From positions 1-64,000 of the forward strand of contig DASVTU010000004.1 in assembly GCA_036387415.1 (NCBI GenBank): a stretch of DNA of 64,000 bases, written 5' to 3'. A program made the translations under genes and the position numbers. This document shows positions 34,901 to 44,320 of the stretch, piece by piece (position 1 is the first letter of the stretch; each line of letters begins with the position of its first letter). This DNA comes from DASVTU01 sp036387415. GTDB taxonomy: Bacteria > Acidobacteriota > Blastocatellia > Pyrinomonadales > Pyrinomonadaceae. The notes beneath the pieces are model-generated. The model was not told where the DNA came from, ran no database searches, and saw nothing but the letters and a program-made list of their open reading frames with translations.

Positions 34901-35427
34901 GTGGCAAGCGGGAGCGATTCGAGTTCGCGGCGCGTGAGCGTGCCGCCGACGACCGTTCGCGTCGTGTCAATCAACGTCGCGTCGGCGTCGCTCGTAATCG
35001 TCTCTTCCGCAGAGACGCCCGCCGGACGCAAGGCGAAATCTAGTTGCACATTTTGACCCGCGACGGTCGAGAGATTGGTCTTCTCCTCGCCCGCGAATCC
35101 CGCGAACGACGCGCGCACGGCGTACGTGCCCGGCTCAAGTTCGACGATGCGGAAACGTCCTTCGGCGTCGGTGGTCGCCGTGCGCTCGGTCGCGGCGGAG
35201 ACGAGTTTGGCGACGACGGTTGCGCCGGGAATCACCGCGCCGTTTTCGTCCGCAACGCGGCCACTGATGGAAACATTGTCGAGGTCTTGCGCGTGTGCGC
35301 CGTGCGCCGTCGCGGAAAGCAGGACGACGGACGAAAGGCACTTCAATAAAACGCGTTTGGAGAGTGTCTTGAGGAAAGGGGAAAGCGTCTCGGAGATGCA
35401 TCGGGAGAAGGTGTCGAAGCGTTTCAT
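31981..35427 (-). CDS. TonB-dependent receptor, Oar-like
   Basis: The 1148-residue outer-membrane protein has a signal peptide ending ATAHGAHAQ (near 47). A carboxypeptidase-regulatory-like domain follows (about 50-135, VSISGRVADENGAVIPGATVVAKL). Then come a plug region with NITIDGLDNNDDRAARERF and VQVITNQFSAEYGRASGGRVNLRTRGG, and a C-terminal barrel of about 800 residues ending VGLRLDF with a terminal Phe. This arrangement is typical of the Oar-like receptors expanded in acidobacteria, which import large substrates. GAGGAGTGAC precedes the ATG. No TonB/ExbBD gene is nearby, and the substrate is unknown. Confidence 0.93.
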   Translation of the reverse strand: MKRFDTFSRCISETLSPFLKTLSKRVLLKCLSSVVLLSATAHGAHAQDLDNVSISGRVADENGAVIPGATVVAKLVSAATERTATTDAEGRFRIVELEPGTYAVRASFAGFAGEEKTNLSTVAGQNVQLDFALRPAGVSAEETITSDADATLIDTTRTVVGGTLTRRELESLPLATRSPLDLIFTLGGVTEEPLSTRDAAEDRDPDARSSAERAATTPEEAGTFALAGGAAYSNNITIDGLDNNDDRAARERFQPSLEAVEEVQVITNQFSAEYGRASGGRVNLRTRGGQNHLRGRLFYFFRDESLDANTFNNNRRGLKRLPLQQHNGGGTLSGPVLLTSKYLAPLRFDGRGQTFFFFAYELDTTLDSALIDALVPVESNPLFPLPTPTTLAGRRLEATAPTAPNAPAELAPFVARTSTPSRQHTFTARLDHKYTDMHNGAFLYQRGRFKNLRQFGGGLRLADALQARTRDTDALSYSDNYVFSSTLVHQLRAQISRLAPATQTRGGGASAQRPVVLITINDPLDAVDPSDRSGTLVAGSSTSGATERRETRWQIQNSLTNIVGAHTLKFGGDVQSIRSTFIDLSDASGTFNFASAADFLANVPSRFRQRFETASVQKNIYTGVFAQDEWRLSSNLTFTYGLRYERETIIHDRNNFAPRVGVAYAPGKGGKTVVRLGAGIFYNRALLRTIDDFTLGKQLIEFDTDDLPSDQRRAFIAAHLRFPETLTPMSALVAEFGTRLTNFSRRLEPSLRIPESYQFNVGIERELARTLVVEANYTFNRGIHLWREFNANAPVLPRGYADFADYLLSRDFANFRRADGSRPLYDAATAGELVRFTDAPPDPSNSDAAVARMSEFGVPVSVVNLNSINSTNALDAALAAVNALRPDPTRGQIEQLAALGNSFYHGLTLEARRRFAGREDGFGFSLRAAYTLSRLVDDGIVNTSSALRVGDFRGERALSLLDRRHRFVLSGTFDTPRRALPLLRGLRLSPILRISSGAPFNISIGGIDRNLDDVNNDRPIFTGDARLLRARRRGEALDHHLLDAFALPTIGRTGNLARNAGRGPSFFMLDINLTREFRLGGARRLRPVIEIDNVLNKTVSTFGAEFINFNALRPTATPEQKQAFLDTFLVPTRTLRPRQMSVGLRLDF

Positions 35428-35814
35428 GTTTTGTCACTCCTCGGAGGGCATGGAGATTTAGCGTCGCCGCGCGTCCGGCATGTGGAGATGCAGGGCGACA
35501 AGCGAACGCGCGGCGACGAGCGAGACGGCGACCGACGGCGACAAGGCACGCGAGAGCAGCCATCGCCGGGGCGCAGGTTCAGGAGTTGAGTTGGGCGGAG
35601 TAACGGACGCAGCAGACGGCTAGAGGTGGGATGGCCGATGCGTCGGAAAAATGCTTGCGGGTCGAAACCGCGAATGTCTGGGGATGAAAAACGCTAACAG
35701 GGCGGGGACTTTACACGTCGTTTTTAAAGAAAACAAGACAAAAATCGAGCCTGCTTCCGTCGCAGACTTGATAAGAAAGTTGCAGGCGTCTGTATGAAAA
35801 GGCGTGTCAGCGAG
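35428..35814. other. Intergenic gap hspR / TonB receptor
   Basis: These 387 bases contain no gene that I can see. On the minus strand TTGTTT-N17-TAAAGT near 35715-35745 is a weak promoter candidate for the receptor gene. Confidence 0.4.
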
Positions 35815-36216
35815 TTAGCTGCGCTGGTTGGTGCGGCGACGTTGGAGCGTGGCGGTACGCGTGGTGGGGACGAGCGCGCCCGCTTCGGGCGGCGGCACTT
35901 CCGTGAAGTGAGAAAACTCTTCGGCGTGCGCCTGTAGATAGGCGAAGAAACGCTCGAATTCGCGCTGCATGGCGTCCATTTTTTCGCGCATGTTGAGGAT
36001 GATTTCGACGCCCGCGAGATTGACGCCGAGGTCGCGCGTGAGCGACAGGATGAGTTCGAGGCGTTCGAGGTCGGCGTCGGTGTAGAGACGCGTGTTGCCT
36101 TCCGAACGCGACGGTTTCAGCAATCCCTCACGCTCGTAGAGACGCAAGGTTTGCGGGTGAATCTCGTACTGCAACGCCACCGCGCTGATTGTGTATGTGC
36201 CACCTTTGCGTTTCAT
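35815..36216 (-). CDS. hspR: MerR-family heat-shock regulator HspR
   Basis: The 133-residue protein has the MerR winged helix (TYTISAVALQYEIHPQTLRLYEREGLLKPSRSEGNTRLYTDADLERL). LILSLTRDLGVNLAGVEIIL follows, which marks the HspR subgroup, then a coiled-coil helix. HspR represses dnaK operons, often together with DnaK as co-repressor, by binding HAIR sites (CTTGAGT-N7-ACTCAAG). It is the last gene of dnaK-dnaJ-hspR; the C-terminal tail is Thr/Arg-rich. A candidate target lies in the dnaK promoter. Confidence 0.9.
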   Translation of the reverse strand: MKRKGGTYTISAVALQYEIHPQTLRLYEREGLLKPSRSEGNTRLYTDADLERLELILSLTRDLGVNLAGVEIILNMREKMDAMQREFERFFAYLQAHAEEFSHFTEVPPPEAGALVPTTRTATLQRRRTNQRS

Positions 36217-36221
36217 AAGTT

Positions 36222-36298
36222 TAGAGGTCAGAGGTCAGAGGACAGAGGTTAGTGTCAGAGTTTTTAACTGACCCCTAACCTCTAGCCTCTGGCCTCTA
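36222..36298. repeat. Heptad inverted repeat, family B (B1)
   Basis: The left arm (36222-36252) has AGAGGTC/AGAGGTC/AGAGGAC/AGAGGTT units and the right arm (36275-36298) is CTAACCTCTAGCCTCTGGCC plus TCTA. The last three bases are the dnaJ stop codon on the minus strand. It fills the dnaJ-hspR gap. Confidence 0.9.
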
Positions 36299-37462
36299 TT
36301 CCAAGCCCATTGCGACGCGCGGATTTTCGGGGTTGAGTTGCGCGTAGCGTTTCAAGAGTTCTTTGGTCTCTTCGGAGATAACTTTGGGGAGCGTGACCTG
36401 CACTTCGACGAACTGGTCGCCGCGCGCCTGCGCGTTACGAAGCGACGGGATGCCGCGTTCGCGCAAGCGGAAGCGTTGACCTGACTGCGTGCCGGGCGGG
36501 ATTCGCAAGTGCGCCTTGCCTTCGACGGTCGGCACTTCAATCTTCGCGCCGAGCGCGGCTTCGGGCACGGTCAGAGGGATGGTGACGTAGATGTTGTCGC
36601 CCTTGCGCGTGAAGTAGGGGTGGCGTCCGACGTTGGTGATGATAAACAAGTCGCCAGCCGGTGCGCCGAGGCGTCCGCCCTCGCCTTTGCCCGGCACGCG
36701 CACGCGCGAACCCGTATCGACGCCCGCCGGAATCCTGACCTTGACCTGCTCCGTCTTAGGCACAGTGCCCTTGCCGTTGCAGAGCGCGCAGGGGCTACGA
36801 CGTTTGCCCGTGCCCGCGCAGTCGGGACACTCCTGCGCGAAACGGAGTCGCCCGCCCGCGCGTTGTACTTGTCCAGACCCTTTGCACGTCGAACAGACAA
36901 CCAGAGGCCCGCCCGAATCGCCCGCGCCGTTGCACCGCGAACACTGCTCCGAACGATTCACGGTGATATTCGTCGTCATGCCCGTCACGGCCTCTTCAAA
37001 CGAGAGCGCGAGGGGCATTTCGATGTCTGCGCCGCGTTGCGGCATCGGTCGCGGGGGTTCGCGTTCCTGTTTGGTTGCGCCGCCGCCGAAGAGGTCTGCG
37101 AAGATGTCGCGGAAACTCGAACCGCCCGACGAAGAAGACGACGAACTTCCGGCGTTGCCCCAATCGAAGCCCGTGAAATCGAAGCCGGGAGCGCCGCGTT
37201 CGCCGCCCGCCGTGCCACGCGCCGCCGCGTCGGCCAGATTATCCGAATACTGCCCGAAACGGTCGTAGATGCCGCGCTTCTTGGAGTCGGAGAGCACGTC
37301 GTGCGCTTCGGTAATCATCTTGAAGCGTTCCTCGGCGGATTTGTCGCCCGGATTCACGTCCGGGTGATGCTTGCGTGCCAATCTCCGGTAAGCCTTCTTA
37401 ATCTCCTCCGGCTTGGCGTCCCGCTTGATACCGAGCACCTGATAGTAGTCTTCTTTTGCCAT
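36296..37462 (-). CDS. dnaJ: Chaperone DnaJ
   Basis: DnaJ delivers substrates to DnaK and stimulates its ATPase. The 388-residue protein has the J-domain (EDYYQVLGIKRDAKPEEIKKAYRRLARKHHPDVNPGD) with the HPD motif, a Gly/Ser/Phe linker, and four CxxCxGxG zinc repeats (CSRCNGAG, CSTCKGSG, CPDCAGTG, CALCNGKG). The C-terminal substrate-binding beta domains end the protein. I start it at the ATG at 37462; a GTG directly before is possible. It is downstream of dnaK without grpE between. Confidence 0.96.
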   Translation of the reverse strand: MAKEDYYQVLGIKRDAKPEEIKKAYRRLARKHHPDVNPGDKSAEERFKMITEAHDVLSDSKKRGIYDRFGQYSDNLADAAARGTAGGERGAPGFDFTGFDWGNAGSSSSSSSGGSSFRDIFADLFGGGATKQEREPPRPMPQRGADIEMPLALSFEEAVTGMTTNITVNRSEQCSRCNGAGDSGGPLVVCSTCKGSGQVQRAGGRLRFAQECPDCAGTGKRRSPCALCNGKGTVPKTEQVKVRIPAGVDTGSRVRVPGKGEGGRLGAPAGDLFIITNVGRHPYFTRKGDNIYVTIPLTVPEAALGAKIEVPTVEGKAHLRIPPGTQSGQRFRLRERGIPSLRNAQARGDQFVEVQVTLPKVISEETKELLKRYAQLNPENPRVAMGLE

Positions 37463-37467
37463 CACTC

Positions 37468-37596
37468 AATTGCGGATTGCAGAATGCGGATTGCGGATTG
37501 TAAGAATCTTACGAACGATTTGCGCCTTCTCAGTTAACTAAACCTGTATGGCAAATCTTCCGACAATCCGCAATCCGAAATCCGCATTCCGCAATT
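37468..37596. repeat. Heptad inverted repeat, family A (A4)
   Basis: The arms 37468-37501 and 37563-37596 are complementary at 30 of 34 positions, around a 61-base loop. It fills the dnaK-dnaJ gap and ends 3 bases from the dnaK stop. Confidence 0.92.
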
Positions 37597-37599
37597 AGC

Positions 37600-39537
<1,938 letters not shown>

Positions 39538-39670
39538 TGCTTTTGCTTCTCCGAAATTTTGTGTTTGACGCCCGCCCTGTCGAGAGCGAACGCGGCACGA
39601 ACCCAGGGTCGTTGCACATTTTCATGCACCCCGCAAACGAACTATCTCGCTCTAAATTCTTCGGGGCGCA

Positions 39671-39714
39671 CTTGAATCTGTCGATAATATAATACTTGAG
39701 TCTCTTCTTGTCAA
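39671..39714 (-). promoter_or_regulatory. dnaK promoter with HspR (HAIR-like) half-sites
   Basis: On the minus strand TTGACA (39714-39709) and TATATT (39691-39686) are 17 bases apart, a near-consensus sigma70 promoter. ACTCAAG (39701-39695), a perfect HAIR half-site, lies in the spacer. A near copy, ATTCAAG (39677-39671), is just downstream of the -10. The opposite half of a full HAIR is degenerate (4 of 7). No CIRCE element is seen. Confidence 0.65.
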
Positions 39715-39787
39715 CTTATTTGCCAAAAAATAACGCGACTCGTTTTCGACGAGTTAAGTTGTTGCAAAATAAGGATTTTGAGGAAGA

Positions 39788-40402
39788 TCAGGCGCTGTTG
39801 TCGCGCTGGTTACGGTCTTCGCTGAGGAGGCGGGAAACCCAGAAAACGTAGTGGACGCCAGAGAATAGTGCGAAGGCGAAGACGGTGGTATAGACGGTCG
39901 GGAGGTAGCCGCGCAGAGGCGGGAAGCGTGCGGCGGTGAGGATGGCGACAATGGCCGTAAGCTGCACGACCGTATTGATTTTGCCGAGCCAGGAGGGACG
40001 AAAGCCGCGAAAACCTGTGACCACGTTGATGGCCGCCGCGCCGACGATGATGAAAATGTCGCGGCTGATGACGGCGGTCGTGACCCAGAAGGGGACGGGC
40101 AGATGTCTCGGATGTGGGTCGGGCATCGCGTCGGGCGACATCACGGAGGGCATCGAGAGCGTGACGAAAGCTGTGACCAGCAAGAGTTTATCGGCGATGG
40201 GGTCGAGAATCCTGCCGAGTTGGGAATACTGGTTGAAGCGGCGAGCGAGTAGGCCGTCCAAGCCGTCGGTCACTCCGGCAAATATGAAAATCGCGAGTGC
40301 CCACGCAAACCGTTGATAGTAAAGGGCTATCACGAAGACCGGAATCAGCACCATGCGAATCACGGTCAGGAAGTTGGGCACGGTAAAGATGCGGGAAGAC
40401 AT
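39788..40402 (-). CDS. pgsA: CDP-diacylglycerol-glycerol-3-phosphate 3-phosphatidyltransferase
   Basis: PgsA makes phosphatidylglycerol phosphate in the inner membrane. The ATG at 40402 gives 204 residues starting MSSRIFTVPNFLTVIRM. The CDP-alcohol phosphotransferase motif is complete (DGLDGLLARRFNQYSQLGRILD followed by DPIADK-type Asp pair), with four to five membrane helices around it. The frame continues upstream to 40480, but those codons translate the heptad repeat G and are not coding. It is downstream of the phosphoesterase gene on the same strand. Confidence 0.92.
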   Translation of the reverse strand: MSSRIFTVPNFLTVIRMVLIPVFVIALYYQRFAWALAIFIFAGVTDGLDGLLARRFNQYSQLGRILDPIADKLLLVTAFVTLSMPSVMSPDAMPDPHPRHLPVPFWVTTAVISRDIFIIVGAAAINVVTGFRGFRPSWLGKINTVVQLTAIVAILTAARFPPLRGYLPTVYTTVFAFALFSGVHYVFWVSRLLSEDRNQRDNSA

Positions 40403-40407
40403 AGTTT

Positions 40408-40494
40408 GAGTGATGAGTGATGAGTAATGAGTGATGAGTGATGAGACAAAGACAAGTTGTTTTATCTCATCATTTATCACCCATTATCCATCAC
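40408..40494. repeat. Heptad inverted repeat, family G
   Basis: GAGTGATGAGTGATGAGTAA and further GTGATGA units (40408-40445) face CTCATCATTTATCACCC and following units (40466-40494). It fills the gap between the phosphoesterase stop and the pgsA start. Confidence 0.9.
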
Positions 40495-40500
40495 TTTTTT

Positions 40501-41358
40501 CTATTCCGCGCAGCGCAGTTGGAGGTGTGTGACTTCGGGGAGGCAGCCGTAGCGGACGGGGAGGACGACTGTGCCGAGGCCGCGCGTGACGTAAATCTGC
40601 GTCTCGCCGTGGCGACCGAGGCCGCGTAGGATGCGCCGACGCACCTTTCCTGAAGCCGAACGCTCGGAACGAAGCGTGACTTGCCCGCCGTGCGTGTGGC
40701 CGCTCAAGACCAAATCGACTCCGGCGCGTGCCGCGCGACGAAGGATAACGGGATTGTGCGCGAGGAGGAGTTTCATCTCGTCTGCGCGCGAACCGGCGAG
40801 CGCGAGCGGCAAATCTTCCTGCCCGACCATCGTGTCGTCCACGCCCGCGAGCCAGAAAGACGCGCCGTTGTACTCGAAACGCATGCCCTCGTTGACGAGT
40901 ACGCGGATGCCTTCGGCGCGAAAGAGGTCTGTGACGAGCGCGGCATCGACCCAGTGGTCGTGGTTGCCGAGAACTGCGAAAACGCCGTAACGCGCACGCA
41001 GACGCCCCATCAACTCCGCGCACGGCTGCGCGTACTCGCGTTCGTGCGAAATGTAGTCGCCTGTGAGGGCGATGATGTCGGGTTGGAGGCTGTTGGCGGT
41101 TTCGATGGCGCGTTCAATCTGTTCGCGTCCGGTGAAAGGGCTGTGGTGAATGTCTGAAAGTTGGACGATACGGAGGCCGTCCATCTCTGCGGGTAGACGA
41201 CGCAGACCGACGGCGTGATTCTCCACGGCGAGTTGGTGTGGCTCGGTTAGGGCGGTACGCGCCAACTGCATCAGTCCGGCCTTCAAGGAACGCAGGAGCG
41301 GCGTCGTGCGTCGCGTCGGGACACGACTGCGCTCTCTCCAATTAAGATTGCTCGACAT
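40501..41358 (-). CDS. Calcineurin-like metallophosphoesterase (YaeI/YkuE type)
   Basis: The 285-residue protein has the five metallophosphoesterase motifs: RIVQLSDIHHSPF, ALTGDYI, VLGNHDHWVD, LLLAHNP and LSGHTHGGQV. These bind two metal ions. Related YaeI-like proteins hydrolyse UDP-lipids or other phosphodiesters. There is no obvious signal peptide; the N-terminus is basic. It sits between the acyl-CoA ligase and pgsA on one strand, so a lipid role is possible; this is inference. Confidence 0.87.
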   Translation of the reverse strand: MSSNLNWRERSRVPTRRTTPLLRSLKAGLMQLARTALTEPHQLAVENHAVGLRRLPAEMDGLRIVQLSDIHHSPFTGREQIERAIETANSLQPDIIALTGDYISHEREYAQPCAELMGRLRARYGVFAVLGNHDHWVDAALVTDLFRAEGIRVLVNEGMRFEYNGASFWLAGVDDTMVGQEDLPLALAGSRADEMKLLLAHNPVILRRAARAGVDLVLSGHTHGGQVTLRSERSASGKVRRRILRGLGRHGETQIYVTRGLGTVVLPVRYGCLPEVTHLQLRCAE

Positions 41359-41477
41359 CTATTCTTTTATCTTCTTGAAAAATGGAAGGTCGAAAATCGC
41401 ACGCCTTTTGCGAGTGCGGCGGCATTAGTTAATAACGCGCGCATTATAGACACCTCATCCGGCGAGCGCAACCAGCC

Positions 41478-41586
41478 AATTACGGAATGCCTAACACGGA
41501 ACGCGGATTGGAAGATAGATTGTTTCTCCTGTGCATTCCGCCACTTTTATGAATCCGCAATCCGCAATCCCCAATCCCCAATTCCG
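41478..41586. repeat. Degenerate heptad inverted repeat, family A (A5)
   Basis: AATTACGGAATGCC and CGCGGATTGG units at 41478-41522 face AATCCGC/AATCCGC/AATCCCC/AATCCCC units at 41551-41586. The arms are more eroded than in other members. It ends 5 bases from the acyl-CoA ligase stop. Confidence 0.8.
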
Positions 41587-41591
41587 AGGGC

Positions 41592-43562
41592 TTATTCTTT
41601 GTAGAGTTCGTCGATTACGTCGCGGTATTTTTCGTCAATGACGCGGCGTTTGATTTTGAGCGTGGGTGTAAGTTCGCCGCCTTCGATGCTGAGTTCGCGT
41701 TCGAGGAGGGCGATTTTTTTAACGCGCTCATAGTTTGAAAGGTCTGCGGTGAGCGCATCTATCTGTCTCTGAACGAGGTCGATGATGCGCGGGTGGCAGC
41801 AGAATTCGGCGGGCGTTTTGATGTTGAGATTTTTAAGTTGGGCGTAGGAACGGAGTTGTTCCCAGTCGGGCACGATGAGCGCGGCGGGGAATTTTCTGCC
41901 GTTGCCGATGAGCACGACTTGATTGACGAAGCGCGATTGTTTGATGCGTTGCTCGATGGGTTGCGGAGCAATGTACTTGCCGCCCGACGTTTTGAAGAGT
42001 TCCTTTTTGCGGTCGGTGATGCTGAGGAAGCCTTCGGCGTCGAGTCGTCCGATGTCGCCGGTTTTGAACCATCCGTCGGTGGTGAATACGTCGCGGGTGG
42101 CGTCGGGTTTGTTGAAGTAGCCGAGCATGATGTTGGGGCCGCGCACTTCGATTTCGCCGTCTTCGGCAATCCGCACTTCGACGTTTCTAATCGGACGACC
42201 GACCGTGCCGATGTGATTGTCTTCGAGAGTGTTGGCGCAGATGACGGGCGACGTTTCCGTCAACCCGTAGCCTTGCACGATGGGCAGCCCCGCGCCCGCG
42301 AAGATGTAACCAATCTCTTCAGGCAACGCCGCGCCGCCCGACACAAACATCCGCGCACGACCGCCGACGCCCTCATGCCATTTCGAGAAGACCAGACGCG
42401 AGGCGATTTTGTGTTGCCAGCCGAGCAGCGCGGGGATGGGTTTGCGTGCGAGTGCGAGACGCGCGTGGCGCTTGCCGACCTCGACCGCCCACGCCAAAAG
42501 CGCGGCTTTGACCTTGCCGCCTTCCGCTGCTTTGGCCTGAATCCTCGCGTAAATCTTTTCAAACAGGCGCGGCACGGCGACCAGAAGCGTGGGTCGCACT
42601 TCGCGCATGTTGTCGCCGATTTTTTCAATCGACTCGGCGTAGAAGACCGTCAATCCGTTATTGAGGTACATGTACATGGCGACGCGCTCGAAGACGTGCG
42701 AGAGCGGGAGCACGGAGAGCGAGATGTCCTGTGAGCCGAATTCGAGACGTTCGGCCATGTCGATGAGATTCGTGATGAGATTCGAGTGCGTGAGCATGAC
42801 GCCTTTGGGTTCGCCCGTCGTGCCCGAAGTGTAGATGATAGTGGCTATGTCTTCGCTTCGGACGGCGCGCGAGAGTTCGGCAGCGAGATTGGGTTGCTCG
42901 GCTTCGAGTGCGCGCCCGCGTGCTTCGAGTTCGGCGAGCGATATGGCGTTGGACACATCGGCGGCGGGCGTCGTGTCGCCTGCGTCGGTCGCAGCGTTTT
43001 CCGTGGTCGCTTCATCTTCCAGTAGAAACACGACGTGTTCTATCCGCGCGCAATCACGAATCGCTTCGGCGACGCGCTGGTAAGCCGCGCGATTTTGAAT
43101 AAAGAGGATGCGTGCGCCCGAATCGTTGAGGATGTAGCAGACTTGCGGCGGCGCTTGCGTCGAATAGATGGGCACGTCGATGATGCCGGACAACTGGCAA
43201 CCCGCATCGACGAGCGTCCATTCGGGACAGTTTTCCGAGAGCAACGCCGCGCGCTCCGTGCGACGCAGGCCGAGCGCGTGGAGTCCGAGCGCGATGTGGC
43301 GTGCGCGTCGGATTAGTTCGTCCGACGAGATGCGACGCCACGCGCCGTCGCGTTTGTAGTTGAGCGTATCCTCTTTGCGATACTGTTCGACGGCCTGCTC
43401 GAACATCTCTGCGAGCGTCGTGGGTTCATTCGGGTGAATCGGCACGCGCGCGGGATAGTTTCTGGCATAGGCTCCGTTCATCAGCGTCACGGCGTTTGTC
43501 TCTGCGTGTGAATCGGCGCTCGTCTCTTCGACGGTGGTCGGGGTGGTGTTGGTGGTCGTCAT
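41592..43562 (-). CDS. Long-chain acyl-CoA synthetase (AMP-forming)
   Basis: The 656-residue protein is of the FadD15-like type. It contains the AMP-binding P-loop ATIIYTSGTTGEPKGVMLTHSN, QGYGLTETSP, GWFKTGDIGRLDAEGFLSITDRKKELFKTSGGKYIAP with the catalytic linker Lys region, and a C-terminal lid. It activates fatty acids to acyl-CoA in two steps. Its ATG overlaps the stop of the upstream TetR regulator (ATGA), so they are translationally coupled and the regulator probably senses acyl-CoA. Length is normal for the bacterial long-chain group. Confidence 0.93.
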   Translation of the reverse strand: MTTTNTTPTTVEETSADSHAETNAVTLMNGAYARNYPARVPIHPNEPTTLAEMFEQAVEQYRKEDTLNYKRDGAWRRISSDELIRRARHIALGLHALGLRRTERAALLSENCPEWTLVDAGCQLSGIIDVPIYSTQAPPQVCYILNDSGARILFIQNRAAYQRVAEAIRDCARIEHVVFLLEDEATTENAATDAGDTTPAADVSNAISLAELEARGRALEAEQPNLAAELSRAVRSEDIATIIYTSGTTGEPKGVMLTHSNLITNLIDMAERLEFGSQDISLSVLPLSHVFERVAMYMYLNNGLTVFYAESIEKIGDNMREVRPTLLVAVPRLFEKIYARIQAKAAEGGKVKAALLAWAVEVGKRHARLALARKPIPALLGWQHKIASRLVFSKWHEGVGGRARMFVSGGAALPEEIGYIFAGAGLPIVQGYGLTETSPVICANTLEDNHIGTVGRPIRNVEVRIAEDGEIEVRGPNIMLGYFNKPDATRDVFTTDGWFKTGDIGRLDAEGFLSITDRKKELFKTSGGKYIAPQPIEQRIKQSRFVNQVVLIGNGRKFPAALIVPDWEQLRSYAQLKNLNIKTPAEFCCHPRIIDLVQRQIDALTADLSNYERVKKIALLERELSIEGGELTPTLKIKRRVIDEKYRDVIDELYKE

Positions 43563-44179
43563 CGGGCGTTAACTCCGTTGAGAAAAATATCGAGAACCTG
43601 ATCGGCCATCGGAGCGAGCTTGTAACGCCGCTTCGACAAAATCCAGTTGGTCGCCATTTCGTCCAGAGCGCCGAAGAGAATCTTCGCCACGACTTTCGCA
43701 TTCAACTCCGCACGAAACATCCCCGCGCGCTGTCCTTCCTCGAAGACTTCACGAATCAGACGCAGGTATTCGGCGAGACTCGCGGCGGAAAACTCCTCCA
43801 TAAACTTCGTCGAGCCGCGTAGTTCGACTTGAAAGACGACGGCTAAATCGCGGTCTGCGCCGAGGCGTTCGAGATGCATGCGCGCGATGCGTCGCAGTTT
43901 TTCGCGCGGGTCTTCGAGGTCGGAGAGTTGCTGTCGGCCTTCGGCGATGGCTTCGCCCGCATTGCGTTCAAAGATGGAATGAAGAATCTCTTCCTTGCTT
44001 TTGAAGTAGAGATAGACTGTGCCGTCGGCGACTCCGGCGACGCGCGCGATGTCGGCGACTTTGGAATTGAAATAACCGTTTCGTGCGAAGACGTGCGTGG
44101 CGGCGCGAATGATTGCTTCACGCTTATCGGGCACGGCATTGCGCGCAGTCTGAGAGACGGAACGAGCCGAAGAACGCAT
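43559..44179 (-). CDS. TetR-family regulator of fatty-acid genes
   Basis: The 206-residue protein starts best at the ATG at 44179 (GGAG 11 bases upstream). The helix-turn-helix reads REAIIRAATHVFARNGYFNSKVADIARVAGVADGTVYLYFKSKEEIL, close to FadR of Bacillus/Thermus. The ligand domain is helical with a GSTKFMEEFSA segment. It overlaps the acyl-CoA ligase by 4 bases, which supports control of fatty-acid activation. No clear palindromic operator was found upstream. Confidence 0.87.
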   Translation of the reverse strand: MRSSARSVSQTARNAVPDKREAIIRAATHVFARNGYFNSKVADIARVAGVADGTVYLYFKSKEEILHSIFERNAGEAIAEGRQQLSDLEDPREKLRRIARMHLERLGADRDLAVVFQVELRGSTKFMEEFSAASLAEYLRLIREVFEEGQRAGMFRAELNAKVVAKILFGALDEMATNWILSKRRYKLAPMADQVLDIFLNGVNAR

Positions 44180-44320
44180 CAGGGGAATTGCTCCATCCTT
44201 ACTTTTATCGGGGAACGACGGCTGGATGAACGACCATTCAGACACCGCCACTAGCCTACCCTTGCTCGCACGTTTCTGCAACAAAAGCGACGACGCGCTC
44301 TTGAGCCTCGCTTTCATCCT

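Noticed and set aside
36509..37537. Long plus-strand frame opposite dnaJ
   Set aside because: Like similar long frames opposite alaS, the acyl-CoA ligase, the TonB receptor and the glycosyltransferase, it is an antisense shadow caused by high GC at third codon positions.
39538..39720. CIRCE (HrcA) operator before dnaK
   Set aside because: No TTAGCACTC-N9-GAGTGCTAA; the HspR-type half-sites explain the region better.
40403..40480. N-terminal extension of PgsA
   Set aside because: The extra codons translate heptad repeat G (SSLITHYSSLITQ) and precede the normal MSSRIFTVPNFLT start.
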